NCBI GenBank assembly: GCA_039105265.1
Contig: JAPFFF010000001.1
Coordinates: 558,001-622,000 of the forward strand
Length of the DNA: 64,000 nucleotides
Direction of reading: 5' to 3'
From: Tritrichomonas musculus
Lineage: Eukaryota; Parabasalia; Tritrichomonadida; Tritrichomonadidae
A model generated the notes under the pieces. That model was given only the letters and a program-made list of their open reading frames with translations, searched no databases and was not told the origin of the DNA. Made by a program: the position numbers and the translations under genes. Positions 10,951 to 21,273 of this stretch are shown here, piece by piece (position 1 is the first letter of the stretch; each line of letters starts with the position of its first letter).

Positions 10951-11818
10951 ATCCTCAAGATTGGTTTACTTCAAATAGAGGAGAATCAATAATAGGCGTA
11001 AGAAATATATGGACATATTGTAGAAGAAGAAAAATTACATATACAATAGGAATCAGGAAGTATTATAAAAAAGATTATGATTACTTAAAACTAAATAACC
11101 CAAATCAAACATATAATGATTTTTATTATCTATTCCTAATGATAGAAAATCAGAATTATTTTATGATGTAATCTCTTGGATTCCGACAGACAAAGATTTA
11201 AGAGAAGTATTAATTGATTTGAAATATTTTTTAAGAACCGAATTTGAATAAAATAATGTTGCTCCAATTGCCTTAAATAAATTTCTTCATTCATCTGTTG
11301 ATAAACAAAAAGAGAAATTAGAAGAAGATATCAATAAGAAAATGGATGAAACATTACAACTTGATATCGAAATAGCAAATAGTACGAACTTAGATGAAAT
11401 CGCACAAAAAACACTTAAAAGACAGAATTTAATAAAAGAAAGCTGGGATTTACGAAGAAAAATTGATGAATTAGAGGGAATAAAATTATTAGTTGGTCAA
11501 CCTGTATTTAATTTAAGAGATGTTGAATGGACGGATACTATGATTATGATAAAAAGAAATTTATTGAAATAATGTACTCGATGTGGAATGAAGATGAAAA
11601 TAACCCATTTTATGTTGATTTATCAATTAGTTTTCGTATAAGACCTTTTGAAAATGGTATACAAGATAATACTTCAAACTTAACTCAACAGATCAATGAT
11701 TTTTGATTGAGTTTAATTCAGGTCGTCATAATCAAATACCTGTAAAAATTCCAAATTATAAATCATTTTATATTGAAATGCAATTCATGCCGTTCTGTAA
11801 GAAATTGATGTATGTTTA
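10951..11818 (+). pseudogene. Right remnant of the older gene hit by the insertion
   Basis: Begins with the right copy of the target duplication and continues as decayed coding sequence matching in kind the left remnant at 4362-4480. Blocks include aromatic and Arg/Lys-rich stretches ('GVRNIWTYCRRRK') and a Glu/Lys-rich helical segment near 11.3-11.5 kb. I do not recognise the product firmly. A Polinton structural protein is possible because an integrase-tail-like frame follows directly. It is a fossil with a few breaks besides the insertion. Confidence 0.4.
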
Positions 11819-12291
11819 AATTTAATAAAATGAATAAAAAATATTTTAAGACAATTATTGAGCTTCATTCTTATTATCCATATGATTTTAAACATAAAGA
11901 TAGAGTAAGAATTCAAGCTAAAGAACCTTTCGCTAAACGCAGAAATATAGTTGGTAAAGAAGCAAATATTGTAGATTCTAAAGGAGGAAATCAATTTATA
12001 ATTAAGTCAAAAGATGAATCAATAGATAAGTTACCAGGTTATAGATTAATTAAAACAACAAATAAAAATATTGCTCAAACATTAAAAGGCGGCAAAAGAG
12101 GAATAGTAGATAACATTATTTCATATGATGCCCAAAAGAATAAAAACAAAATTAAATATTGCGAAGGTACAGAAGATGTTATCCCAGCAAAGAATCTAAG
12201 AGAAGGAGCTCCAACTAAGCTATCTATTTTAGAAATTGATTTTTGGTCAAAGAAACGAAATATACCGAACAATATAACAAAGTGGATTTAA
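11812..12291 (+). CDS. Open frame resembling a Polinton integrase tail (remnant)
   Basis: 159 codons (methionines at 11812 and 11830) ending in TAAA. The product is basic. 'YDFKHKDRVRIQ' near its start resembles the small SH3-like fold after the catalytic core of Polinton and retroviral-type integrases. The end ('DVIPAKNLREG', then 'FWSKK') resembles a chromodomain-like tail. No DDE catalytic core precedes it here, so if the reading is right this is a leftover piece of an older virus-like element, next to the remnant at 10951-11818. It could instead be an unrelated host gene. Confidence 0.35.
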   Translation: MFKFNKMNKKYFKTIIELHSYYPYDFKHKDRVRIQAKEPFAKRRNIVGKEANIVDSKGGNQFIIKSKDESIDKLPGYRLIKTTNKNIAQTLKGGKRGIVDNIISYDAQKNKNKIKYCEGTEDVIPAKNLREGAPTKLSILEIDFWSKKRNIPNNITKWI

Positions 12292-13158
12292 AAAAATAAT
12301 TATTAATTTAACACTATGTTAAATGTCAATTGAGCAAGCTACAGAATTTGTTCCTTTATTAGGCTTTGAAAATGAATATCTCATTCTTTTAACTGTCTTA
12401 ATGCCAAATTGATATTAATCAATTCAATAAATGATAATGAACTGACAAATGTTACAATTGCATTTTGATGGTGAGAATTTTTTCATTTCTTCATCAGATA
12501 TTCGAAGATCTTTATTAACATTTAAAATATTTAAGGTTTAACATTCTTCTCTTATTTCTTTTTGATGAGAGAGATTCAATAATTTTTGACTCTTGAAGCT
12601 TTCATTAATTGAATAAATTTTGGGTTAACCATATTATAATACTGACTGATGATTGAAATCTCTCTTTAAAACACCGAACATCGGTGTCTGTTTGATAGTT
12701 TCTAAAGAAAACAGAATAAAAATATTAAAAGGAAATAAGGTTTTTAAAATGTCATAACTTTTACTCAATTCATAGAAGAATTAATTTCAAATGCCAAGAT
12801 CTTATGTTTTGTATTGTTCAATGATAAAAGTATTATGCTCACAATGTATGACAACAATGCACCCAAGTCACTTTGAAAAATTGTTTTTACATATTTATGG
12901 TCTTTTCTAGTTTTAAAATCCTTCATTAAAAGATAAAAATAATTGTTAATTAATAAGACTTTGCTTTCCATCATAAACAAATTTCTCTTCATAAAATTGA
13001 TATTTTTCATAGAACATGGCATCGAGTTGCTTTTATAAATATTACAATTCGATGAAAGTTCCAGTATATAAACTTAAAACAACTTTCCAATATGATTTGG
13101 CAAAAAAATTCAAATCAATTTTTCAATAAAAATAGCTTCGTTTAATTAGAAAAAAAAA
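12292..13158. other. Intergenic, nothing coding recognised
   Basis: AT-rich. The only clear structure is a perfect 7-bp hairpin ACACCGA-ACA-TCGGTGT at 12671-12687. The reverse open frame near 12765-13022 has no supporting content. Confidence 0.5.
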
Positions 13159-13231
13159 TGCTTCTGGCGCGGATCGAACGCGCGACCTTCCGCTTACTAG
13201 GCGAACGCTATAGCCACTAAGCTACAGAAGC
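13159..13231 (-). tRNA. tRNA-Thr-AGT: tRNA-Thr (anticodon AGT)
   Basis: Read on the minus strand: acceptor GCTTCTG pairs with CAGAAGC; D-arm GCTTAGTGGCTATAGC; anticodon stem TTCGC/GCGGA with loop CTAGTAA giving anticodon AGT; T-arm GCGCG-TTCGATC-CGCGC; discriminator A. The 73-nt cloverleaf is complete, with no intron. A run of T on the transcribed strand follows within a few bases, suiting RNA polymerase III termination. AGT is wobble-modified to read ACU/ACC threonine codons in eukaryotes. Confidence 0.95.
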
Positions 13232-13319
13232 TTTCAATGTTTGAAATTTATACTTATTAATGTATAATTATAAATAGATTGAATATTAAATGTTTTGTTT
13301 TGATTCAAAATAATATGGG

Positions 13320-14042
13320 ATGCTAAATAATGTTTTTTCCAAAATACGAGGTCCAGTTGTTGTTAAAACAATCGATCCACTTTATAAAGAAGCCAAAGAA
13401 ACTCTTAAAATCATTACAATAGATGCTGATAAAATGATAAATTATATTGAACAAATTGAAAATACCCTTAAAAAACTATCCCAGCTATCTATGCAATTTG
13501 GTGATGATATTAATCAATTTTATTCAGATGCTCCTGAAGAAAAACAAGAAAAAGCAAAAACAAATTTCAATTTTATAAAAAATTTTTTTGCATTAACAAA
13601 TGGGTTTTTCATTCCACGTACAGAATTTAATGTTATTTCGTTGATAACTCAATATAGAGATGAAACAAATCAACTTAACGAACTCAAAAAAAATGTTAAA
13701 TTATTACGCACAGAATATGACAAATCTCGAGCAATGGTTCAATATTTGTCCATAGATCCAGATGTTGATAAAAATAAAATGAATCAGGCCCTTGACAAAA
13801 TGGAGATAGATAATCAAAATTACTCACAAATAAATATCCAGTTCGTAAACAGTGTTAATAAACTCAAAGAAAAACGTAAAGCTACCTTTGAAATCACATT
13901 TAAAAACTTTTTATGCCTATCTTCACAATATATGATGCAAATATTTACCGAAATCCAGAAATATAGAATTACATTTCCCCCGGAGACTTTTGATCGTAAC
14001 TACATTCTAAAGGATAAATCCACAAATAACAAAAAGAAATAA
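13320..14042 (+). CDS. BAR-domain-like protein
   Basis: 240 residues, predicted almost wholly helical. The length, long amphipathic helices (about 20-60, 110-165, 170-225) and a 'LLRTEYDKSRAMVQYL' block (about 120-135) resemble the BAR domain of amphiphysin-type proteins, which dimerise into a curved rod that binds and bends membranes in endocytosis. A Lys-rich end (KDKSTNNKKK) would suit acidic lipid. There is no SH3 or PH domain, so it is a stand-alone BAR protein. The ATG at 13320 follows a frame-blocked upstream ATG. The stop overlaps TAAA. The assignment rests on fold-like pattern, not on a diagnostic motif. Confidence 0.6.
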   Translation: MLNNVFSKIRGPVVVKTIDPLYKEAKETLKIITIDADKMINYIEQIENTLKKLSQLSMQFGDDINQFYSDAPEEKQEKAKTNFNFIKNFFALTNGFFIPRTEFNVISLITQYRDETNQLNELKKNVKLLRTEYDKSRAMVQYLSIDPDVDKNKMNQALDKMEIDNQNYSQINIQFVNSVNKLKEKRKATFEITFKNFLCLSSQYMMQIFTEIQKYRITFPPETFDRNYILKDKSTNNKKK

Positions 14043-14252
14043 ATCCTCTTTGAATGTTAAAGTAACATATGAAAGATTACATCACAAATATTCCTTAATT
14101 GCCCCTTTTTAAAGCAATTACAATTTATAAATAAATATTTAGTAAATTTTTTAAAATTATTAAATTCGATACATTATTAATTAAGTAAATTAATAAAAGA
14201 AAATGCAAAATCAAAATTTAGTTACAATAATATTTCATTTTTCTTTACACAT

Positions 14253-15698
14253 TTAATCATCATGCTCTCTATCTCTGAGATCAGAGATTTTATGATCAAC
14301 TTTATCATCACGTTTGTCACGCTTAGCTTCTATTTTATCTATTTTACGCTGGATCTTATTTTCATGACGATCAGCCCTTTCTTCTTCCTTTTCTTCGCGT
14401 TTAGCGGCCTTTGTTTCGTATTTATCTTCTTTTCTTTCAATTTTTTCTTCGAGTTTTGCAGCTTTTCTTTCGTCTTTCTCTTTTCTTCTGGCGAGTTTTT
14501 CTTCCTCTTTTAGTTCTCTACGTCCAGGATGGCCCTCGAGCTCTCCTCTTTTTTCGGCTTTTGCATCTTGCTTTTGTTGGCGATGTTCAGCCTTTTCTTC
14601 TTGACGAGCTTCTTTTCGTTCGGCTTTAGCTTCTTGACGAGCTTCTTTCTCTTCTTCTTTGTCGTTCTTTCGTTCGGCTTTCGCTATTTCTTTATCTTGG
14701 CAACGAATTGCTTTCTCTTGATGCTTCCGAACTTTCGCCTCTTCTTTCTCACCTTTGCGTTCGATCTTTGCGTTATGACGCGCTTCTTTCTCTTCGTATT
14801 TATCTTGCCTTCGTTCTGCTTTGTCAACTTCTTTGGCTTGCTTCTCTTCCGCTCTCTCTGAACGGCGAGCTGCTTTCTCTTCAATTTTCTCACTTCGACG
14901 ATTTTCTTTAGCTTCTCGTTTCGCTTGTTTCTCTTCTGCTTTCTCTTCGTCTTTCTCTGAACGACGCTCTTCTTTAGCTTCGCGTTTCGCTTGTTTCTCT
15001 TCTCGGCGCTCTTCTTTAGCTTCTTCTTTTTCACCATGACGAGCTTCTTTTTCTTCTTCTTTCTCGTCTTTTCTTAGTTCTTTGGCATTTCTTCTTGCTT
15101 CCTTTTCTTCTTCCCTTCCTTCTTTACGAGCCGCCTTTGCTTCTTCTTTAGCGTCGTGTTTCTCTTCTTTTGCTACACGTTTAGCATCTTTTGCTTCTTC
15201 TTTTGCCTCTTTTCTATCATCTTTGGCTTCATGCTTGGCTTCTTTTGCATCCTGCTTGGCTTCGCGACGATCTTCTTTGGCTTCTTTACGAGCGAATTTT
15301 TCTTCATCTTTTTGTGCACGTTCTTCTTCCCTCATTTCTTTTTTAACTTGTCTTCGTGGAACCGTTTCAAGGCCTTCGTCCTCTGAACTTGATGATGAAG
15401 ATGAAGATTCTCTTCTTTCGCGACGTTCTTCGCGTTTTTGACGACGTTGCTCACGACGTTCTTCTCTTTCTTCTTCCCTCATTTCGTGCTTGAGTTCCCT
15501 TGGCGGGACTGTGTGAAGCCTGTATGAGCTCAGTTCTCCTTCTTCGCCATTTTTTTCAGCTCGGCGTTCTTCACGACGTTGTTCACGCGCTTCTTTTCTT
15601 TCTTGGCGTTCTTCTTCTCTCATCTCACGAAGAACTTCGCGTCGTGGAACTGTGTGGAGTTTATAAGAATCCATATGCTCTTTGTTATTATCAGACAT
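14253..15698 (-). CDS. Highly charged helical repeat protein (copy B), complete
   Basis: 481 residues. The N-terminal third holds three copies of a unit with the core 'TVPRRE...EMREEER' (about residues 15-40, 60-80 and 108-125), separated by EKxxRR-rich helix and a run of eight serines followed by EDEG. The rest is continuous Glu/Lys/Arg/Ala in 11-18-residue units such as KEARxEAKxERKEE, a candidate single alpha-helix. No known enzyme family is seen. The start is supported by an initiator TCATTT on the minus strand (15706-15711), 7 nt before the ATG. It is convergent with copy A, and about 110 residues are identical to it, suggesting gene conversion or a recent inverted duplication. Confidence 0.8.
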   Translation of the reverse strand: MSDNNKEHMDSYKLHTVPRREVLREMREEERQERKEAREQRREERRAEKNGEEGELSSYRLHTVPPRELKHEMREEEREERREQRRQKREERRERRESSSSSSSSEDEGLETVPRRQVKKEMREEERAQKDEEKFARKEAKEDRREAKQDAKEAKHEAKDDRKEAKEEAKDAKRVAKEEKHDAKEEAKAARKEGREEEKEARRNAKELRKDEKEEEKEARHGEKEEAKEERREEKQAKREAKEERRSEKDEEKAEEKQAKREAKENRRSEKIEEKAARRSERAEEKQAKEVDKAERRQDKYEEKEARHNAKIERKGEKEEAKVRKHQEKAIRCQDKEIAKAERKNDKEEEKEARQEAKAERKEARQEEKAEHRQQKQDAKAEKRGELEGHPGRRELKEEEKLARRKEKDERKAAKLEEKIERKEDKYETKAAKREEKEEERADRHENKIQRKIDKIEAKRDKRDDKVDHKISDLRDREHDD

Positions 15699-15705
15699 AA
15701 TAAAA

Positions 15706-15711
15706 AAATGA
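15706..15711 (-). promoter_or_regulatory. Initiator (TCATTT) of copy B
   Basis: Matches the trichomonad Inr consensus TCA-Y-T-W and lies 7 nt upstream of the start codon at 15698, as is usual in these organisms. Confidence 0.65.
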
Positions 15712-16490
15712 TATTATTATGTAAATATCTAATGTGATTTCTTCTTTTAATAGAATTTTTTCAATGTTTTATTTTATAATTTATTCAAATTTAATATAAA
15801 ATTTATCAATCGTCATTTATTTGAGAATCAAATATCATAAGATATATTTTCCTCTCAATTTTGAATGTAACGGGTAATTGAAAATTTTATTCAAAAAATA
15901 ATTTTTTCTCAAATATAAATTCTTTTGATCTTTAAAATTTTATTATTAAAATTATCTCTTAAAATTATAAAATATTTTTAATTTTAATAATAAATATAAA
16001 TTATAAATAATTATTAAAATATGAAATAATAAATATATGTAAGAAATATCAAATTTTTATTGATATATAAATACAATAAAATATTAACGGATATAAAAAT
16101 GATTTTTATTTTCACAATACTAACATAAAACAATTTAATCATTATGAATCAAAAATTAATGAGAAAACCTATTTCAATTAACTCTTATATTCATTAATTC
16201 AAAATTGAAATACCGATATTTATCCAATTCAATAAGAAAATTTATATCAATCCAATTGAAAGCCGATAAAATTAAATTCTATAGTCTTTATAAATTTGAA
16301 TAGAGACGATCTTCTTTCAATGAAAAAAAAATTAATTTTACCAAGAAGAAATATACATATTCAGAATGCTATATGTATCTTTTTATCATTCAAAAATTCT
16401 TTATGTGAAATAAAATTATATTTTTTCATATTTTATTAATCAATGGTGTAAAAGAGTTTACCTTTTTTACCTTATTTACAAATTCAACCA
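15712..16490. other. Intergenic, AT-rich, nothing recognised
   Basis: No open frame of note, no RNA gene and no clear repeat before the transposon at 16493. Confidence 0.5.
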
Positions 16491-16492
16491 TA

Positions 16493-16706
16493 CAGTAGTG
16501 TTTTTAATATGGTAACGGTATTTAAAGTGGTAACGCTTTTTTTTTAGAAAAAAAAAATTTAAAATTTAAAATTTAATTTTTTTCAACATAAAACAGAGTT
16601 TATTTAAATTAAATTATATAATAATATTTACCATTATTTATATGATATTAATCACAAGATTGTGTATCTATCTGTCTCAAATCACAAAAGTTTTTCGTCA
16701 ACCAAT
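16493..16706 (+). repeat. Left inverted repeat of the 4-kb TA element
   Basis: Includes the blocks ATATGGTAACGGTATTTAAA near the tip and AGACAGATAG (reverse) near the inner edge. It matches the reverse complement of 20348-20561. Confidence 0.8.
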
Positions 16707-17384
16707 TTAAAAAGTTTAAATACTTTCATATGTTTTTATTATTATATATACAAGAATATCAATGATATTTCATAATTGTATGGTTTACATTTTTTTAATA
16801 TTCAAATTCAACCTAATTAAATTTACTATATCTCAATTTCTTATTAATATAATAATTTGATTTTTTATATAATTCTACTATATAAATATTATTAACTGAT
16901 ATACAAGATAGTTTGAATAAATAAGAAGTGCGAGAACTAAAAATAACGTATTTTTAAATTTAAAAAAGTGGATTTTTTCACTGAATTGTTAATCAAATCA
17001 ATGCTATTTTTAATATAATATAATGCATACCTAATGCTATACATCATATTTAATTATTAGGTCGTTTTAATGTTTGCAGAAGTAAGTGAGAAAAAATGGT
17101 ATTTTGGAAATTTCTAATTAGTTCTGATATATTGTTGATTTTAATATTATTTATTTATATTTAAATTAAATTATATATATAGTTTTAATATAATATATAA
17201 AATAGTTTTTTAATTTATAGAGATATTAGTATTTAAAAAAAAAAATAAATATAATATAAAAATATAGGGAGCTCTGGTGAATTTCATAGGGATAACTATT
17301 TGTATTTTTATTATAATCAACATGTATATATACATATTTTCTTATTAATCTGAATCGCTCGCCGGGGGTAATTTTATTTTTATT

Positions 17385-18410
17385 TTATAAAATTCTGAAG
17401 AAAAAATACGTTATAATTAATTCCCCTCAATTTCAAATTTTCATAAAAAAATGCAAAAAAATATGGTTTCTTATTGTTAAATCGTAATGAAAATAAAGTG
17501 AATTAAAATATATACTATGATAAATATAAAAAAACTATCATTTCCCGATTTTATGCAACTTTGCCAAATTATTAAAATCAAGATATTTCAACCATCTTTT
17601 ATTAAAATGTATGCTTATCCAACTCTTATTATGCACATTTGATAACTTATTTTAATTCCTCTATATATCTTTTGTTTTGTTTGAGATTAAACAAAAAAAA
17701 TGAAATTTAAAAATCTAAGCATTCCTAGAAAAATTGGCCCTATAAATTTAACTGAAATCAATATTATAATATTAATACATATTATAATTCATATGTATAT
17801 TTTTTATTTTAAATTTAACCTATTTAATTTTAAGATATTTATAAAAAAATATAACGACTATTGCGAATTTAAATTTTAAATGATTAATCAAATTTTTCAT
17901 TCTGTTCTCACAAATTAATTTTTTATGCAAAAAATCATTTTTTTTATATTTTTATGCTTGAAACAATAACTATGAGCGATTTACATATAAATAAATTAAA
18001 AATTAGCTCTTTTTTTAGTAAGTTAAAAATTCTGAAGAAAAAAAACACGTTGTAATTATCTCCCCTCAATTTATAATTTTTAACAAAAAATATAAAAAAA
18101 TGTGGTTCAAAGTTAAAAAAATTTAATAAAAGTTATATGAGATAATACATATATAGCGGTAATTATAAAAATATGATTAATGACTTGTTTTCAGCAACTT
18201 AGTCTAAAAATTAAAATCAAGATATCTTGAGATAGTATGAGTAAAATTTGTCCATGATGTAATATATTCATTAATATCTTTGGATAATTGTATTTTCATC
18301 CAAATATTCAGATATTGTCCAGAATTTGATAAAAAAAAGTCAATTTAATTTTCTGAAAGCTCCTAGAAAAAATGGCCCTATAGTTTGGTTTACTAATGGT
18401 ATTTATTAAT
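17385..18410 (+). repeat. Diverged direct repeat inside the 4-kb element
   Basis: Two units about 640 bp apart share, in the same order, an ATTCTGAAGAAAAAA block, a TCCCCTCAATTT block, AAAATCAAGATAT, and TCCTAGAAAAA-TGGCCCTATA. Unit 1 is about 17385-17760 and unit 2 about 18028-18410. Divergence is substantial, so the duplication is older than the element's ends suggest. Confidence 0.55.
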
Positions 18411-20347
18411 ATATAAGAAATATAATGCCGATATCAAAATTTATAGAGATTTTAACCTATTTGTTTTCAAGATATTTATTTAAATTTTATATTTGGTCAG
18501 ATATTTTCGAAAATTTTGTTTAAAATTTTATAGCAAAAATGGCTCAAATCGTATTATTCTGAATCTTATCTTTCCAAAGAAAGAATTATTATTGTACATC
18601 AGACTTTTCAATCTCTTTCAGCTGTATCACATCATTGGGATTATAACGATTTGAGTCATCATCTCAATAATTCCAGTCAATGTTCAGCTCATCACTTTTT
18701 ATCTTGATATTTTGGTTTTTTTTTTGGTTGGGATTCCCAACTTGGGAAAAATTAAATCTAATTTTTTTTTATTATTAAATTATTTTTAATAAAATAAAAA
18801 TAACAATGTAATTTACATATATATAAATATTTATTTGTGTTCTAAAAGAGAGAAAATGTAATTACTCTCCAACATTTATAAAATTATAATTGAATGGTTT
18901 ATTTTTTATTTTATTAAAATTTTAAAACACAAATATTTTTACTCCTAGTGACTAATATAATTTAAAATCCTATCATAATAGAGAAGGATATATATATATA
19001 TATATTATTTTATAATTTAATAATAATGAAATCAACCAGCTCTCGCACCTCTTTAAAAAGTTAAAATCAAATTACTTCATTACCTTTTTAAAATTTTTGA
19101 TATATTCTTATATAATTAGTTTAGTATCTATTCATCATTCATAATTTATTCATCATTTAATTATAAATGATAAATACTTTCTTTTGAAAATTAAAAAATT
19201 TTAAAAAAATGTAACCATTTTCATAAGTGTTTATACAAAATAAAAAATTCTTATGAGTGCTTTTGATTATTTCCTTAAATCCTTTTTATATTAGATTGTA
19301 TATTAGAAGAATTTTATTATTTTACTATACTATTTACTTTTAGCTCAAGCATAATGCTTTTTATAGGTCAAATGAATATGCTTTGAATGGCTCAAATTAA
19401 ATTGAATTATAACCTAAATTAGAAGATTGATCAATTTATCTTTATTATATAAATATATAGTTTATTGCGCTGTATTATTAAAATAATAACATAAAAGTAA
19501 TAATCTATACTAGAAGTTTCCTATTCTTATAATGATCTCAAAAACTGAAAAATACATAGTTGTAAGCAAAAAAAATTCATAATTTTTCTCTTTCTCACCA
19601 AAAAGAATCAAAAGGATGTAATATCGAATTTTAGTTCGATATTATATCAATTCAATGATTTTGATAATAAAAAACGATGAATTATCTAATGATTAAAATA
19701 TGATTATTTTTTCTTTAAAAATCGAATTTGAAAAAGTATCAATGAAATTTATTAATGAAATAAATATGTATATAAAATTCTGAAACATAAGAGATAAAAA
19801 TTGTCTAAAAAAAACAAAATTTGAATATTTGTTTTGCTGTTCGTTTATAATTTTTGGACGTTTATCAATTATTGAAGATAAACCATTATCTTGTGCAAAA
19901 CATATTATCTTATTGCATTATATCAATATATAAATATGTTTTAATAGTTTTTAACCAATTTTTAATTTGTAATTTCAGTAATCTGTTATGTTGTCGGGAT
20001 AAAGATAGCACAAAATTGAAAGATGATGAAAAAGTTCTCTCAATAAGACTCAGAGTGAAAATCAACTCTGACTTCTAATAAGTTAAATACATCTTTAAAT
20101 GCAAATATGTTTTTATAAATTATATTTATAAATAACAGCATTTTATAGATAAATGAATCAATTCTTTATCATGAAAAGTAAACGGTCACCAAAAAATTAA
20201 AGATATACTCGTTTTTATAGTCAATAATTTTATTTTTACAAATTTAATTAATAATTATTAATATTCTCATAATATATAATATGTTTATATTCTTAAATAA
20301 AATATTACTTTGATGTACATGTCCATAGTCATGCTTTAATTTTTTTC

Positions 20348-20561
20348 ATTGATTGACGAAAAACTTTGGTGATTTGAGACAGATAGATACACAATCTTGT
20401 GATTAATATCATATAAATAATGGTAAATATTATTATATAATTTAATTTAAATAAACTCTGTTTTATGTTGAAAAAAATTAAATTTTATATTTTTAAATTA
20501 TTTTTTCTAAAAAAAAAGCGTTACCACTTTAAATACCGTTACCATATTAAAGACACTACTG
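20348..20561 (-). repeat. Right inverted repeat of the 4-kb TA element
   Basis: Reverse-complement partner of 16493-16706, ending CACTACTG followed by TA, which is shared with the adjoining 97-bp element. Confidence 0.8.
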
Positions 20562-20563
20562 TA

Positions 20564-20660
20564 CAGTCTACGCATTTCAAATCGGCCCTTTTTAGCACTT
20601 TTGAAGGTCAATTTAAGGTCAAATATCCGTTAAAAGGGCCGATTTGAAATGCGCAGACTG
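20564..20660. mobile_element. 97-bp palindromic MITE abutting the 4-kb element
   Basis: Starts CAGTCTACGCATTTCAAATC and ends with its reverse complement (one difference, TAC/TGC). The inverted arms run about 30 bp and include CGGCCCTTTT. It is flanked by TA at 20562-20563 and 20661-20662, the first being also the right TA of the 4-kb element. TA target and CAGT tip indicate a Tc1/mariner-like MITE. Confidence 0.8.
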
Positions 20661-20662
20661 TA

Positions 20663-21268
20663 ATTATTTCAATGTACAAAATGAGAATATTTTTTTAAAT
20701 ATTAAAAAAAAATTTTCATATTGAAAATATTATAAGATTGTTGTGAAATTTAATATGACTTTAATTGGTTGTTGCTGTTTGTATAAAAGAATATCACATA
20801 TACATGTTTAATTCACAATCACTTTTTAATGTTTCTTTTTATTAATTCATTTTATAAAAAAAAATAATAGAATTTGCGATATTTCTAATCTAAAAATAAA
20901 TAAAAATTCTTTAAATAATTTAATAATCTTGACCAATTGTTCTTTTGCTATGATAATATTGAATATTTATAATGAAATAACCAAATTTTATACAAATTAC
21001 ATATATGGATATGATTTTATACTAAAATTATTATGATTTATTTGATATATAGATTTTTTGATGCTTCCTCTTCTTTCAAAAAATCAAGACCACAATTGAG
21101 TCTATCATTACATTGCAACACTTGCTTTCATAAACTTTTCATAAGTAAAATACTAATAATTTGTTCAATATTAATAACATTGTTAGTTATATTTTTGCCT
21201 TTTTTTCATGTTGCTAATTCAAATAAAATAATATACTTTAAAATTTTTAATCAAAGTGAGTAAATGAA
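20663..21268. other. Short intergenic stretch with one possible gene relic
   Basis: AT-rich; the only candidate is the membrane-protein-like frame at 21033-21263. Confidence 0.4.
21033..21263 (+). CDS. Small putative single-pass membrane protein or gene fragment
   Basis: 76 codons with a true ATG. A polar, Ser/Cys/Lys-containing N-terminal half is followed by one strongly hydrophobic segment (about residues 43-61). This arrangement resembles the start of trichomonad type II membrane proteins. The frame stops only 5 bp before the target duplication of the palindromic MITE at 21274, so it may be the surviving 5' end of a gene cut up by insertions, or chance in AT-rich DNA. Confidence 0.25.
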   Translation: MIYLIYRFFDASSSFKKSRPQLSLSLHCNTCFHKLFISKILIICSILITLLVIFLPFFHVANSNKIIYFKIFNQSE

Positions 21269-21273
21269 TCCTA

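Larger units (their letters stand above)
16493..20561. mobile_element. TA-target non-autonomous DNA transposon (Tc1/mariner-like), 4,069 bp
   Basis: Inverted ends of about 214 bp (16493-16706 and 20348-20561) begin CAGTAGTGT and are bordered by TA on both sides (16491-16492 and 20562-20563), the signature of Tc1/mariner insertion. The two ends agree over most of their length with scattered differences and small indels. The interior is AT-rich and has no transposase or other convincing frame, so it would need a transposase supplied elsewhere. It contains a diverged direct repeat (about 17.39-17.76 and 18.03-18.41 kb). Confidence 0.75.

Noticed and set aside
14262-15700. Several plus-strand open frames rich in Phe, Leu and Ser
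   Set aside because: They are antisense shadows of the Glu/Lys/Arg-rich gene on the minus strand; the codon bias of charged repeats opens all frames.
16925-19055. Possible inner inverted pair (AAGTGCGAGAACT and its near complement)
   Set aside because: Only about 12 bp match and no target duplication; not enough to call another element.
19854-20078. 74-codon frame inside the 4-kb element
   Set aside because: No transposase motif or similarity to any family; it begins at a non-ATG codon in AT-rich DNA.
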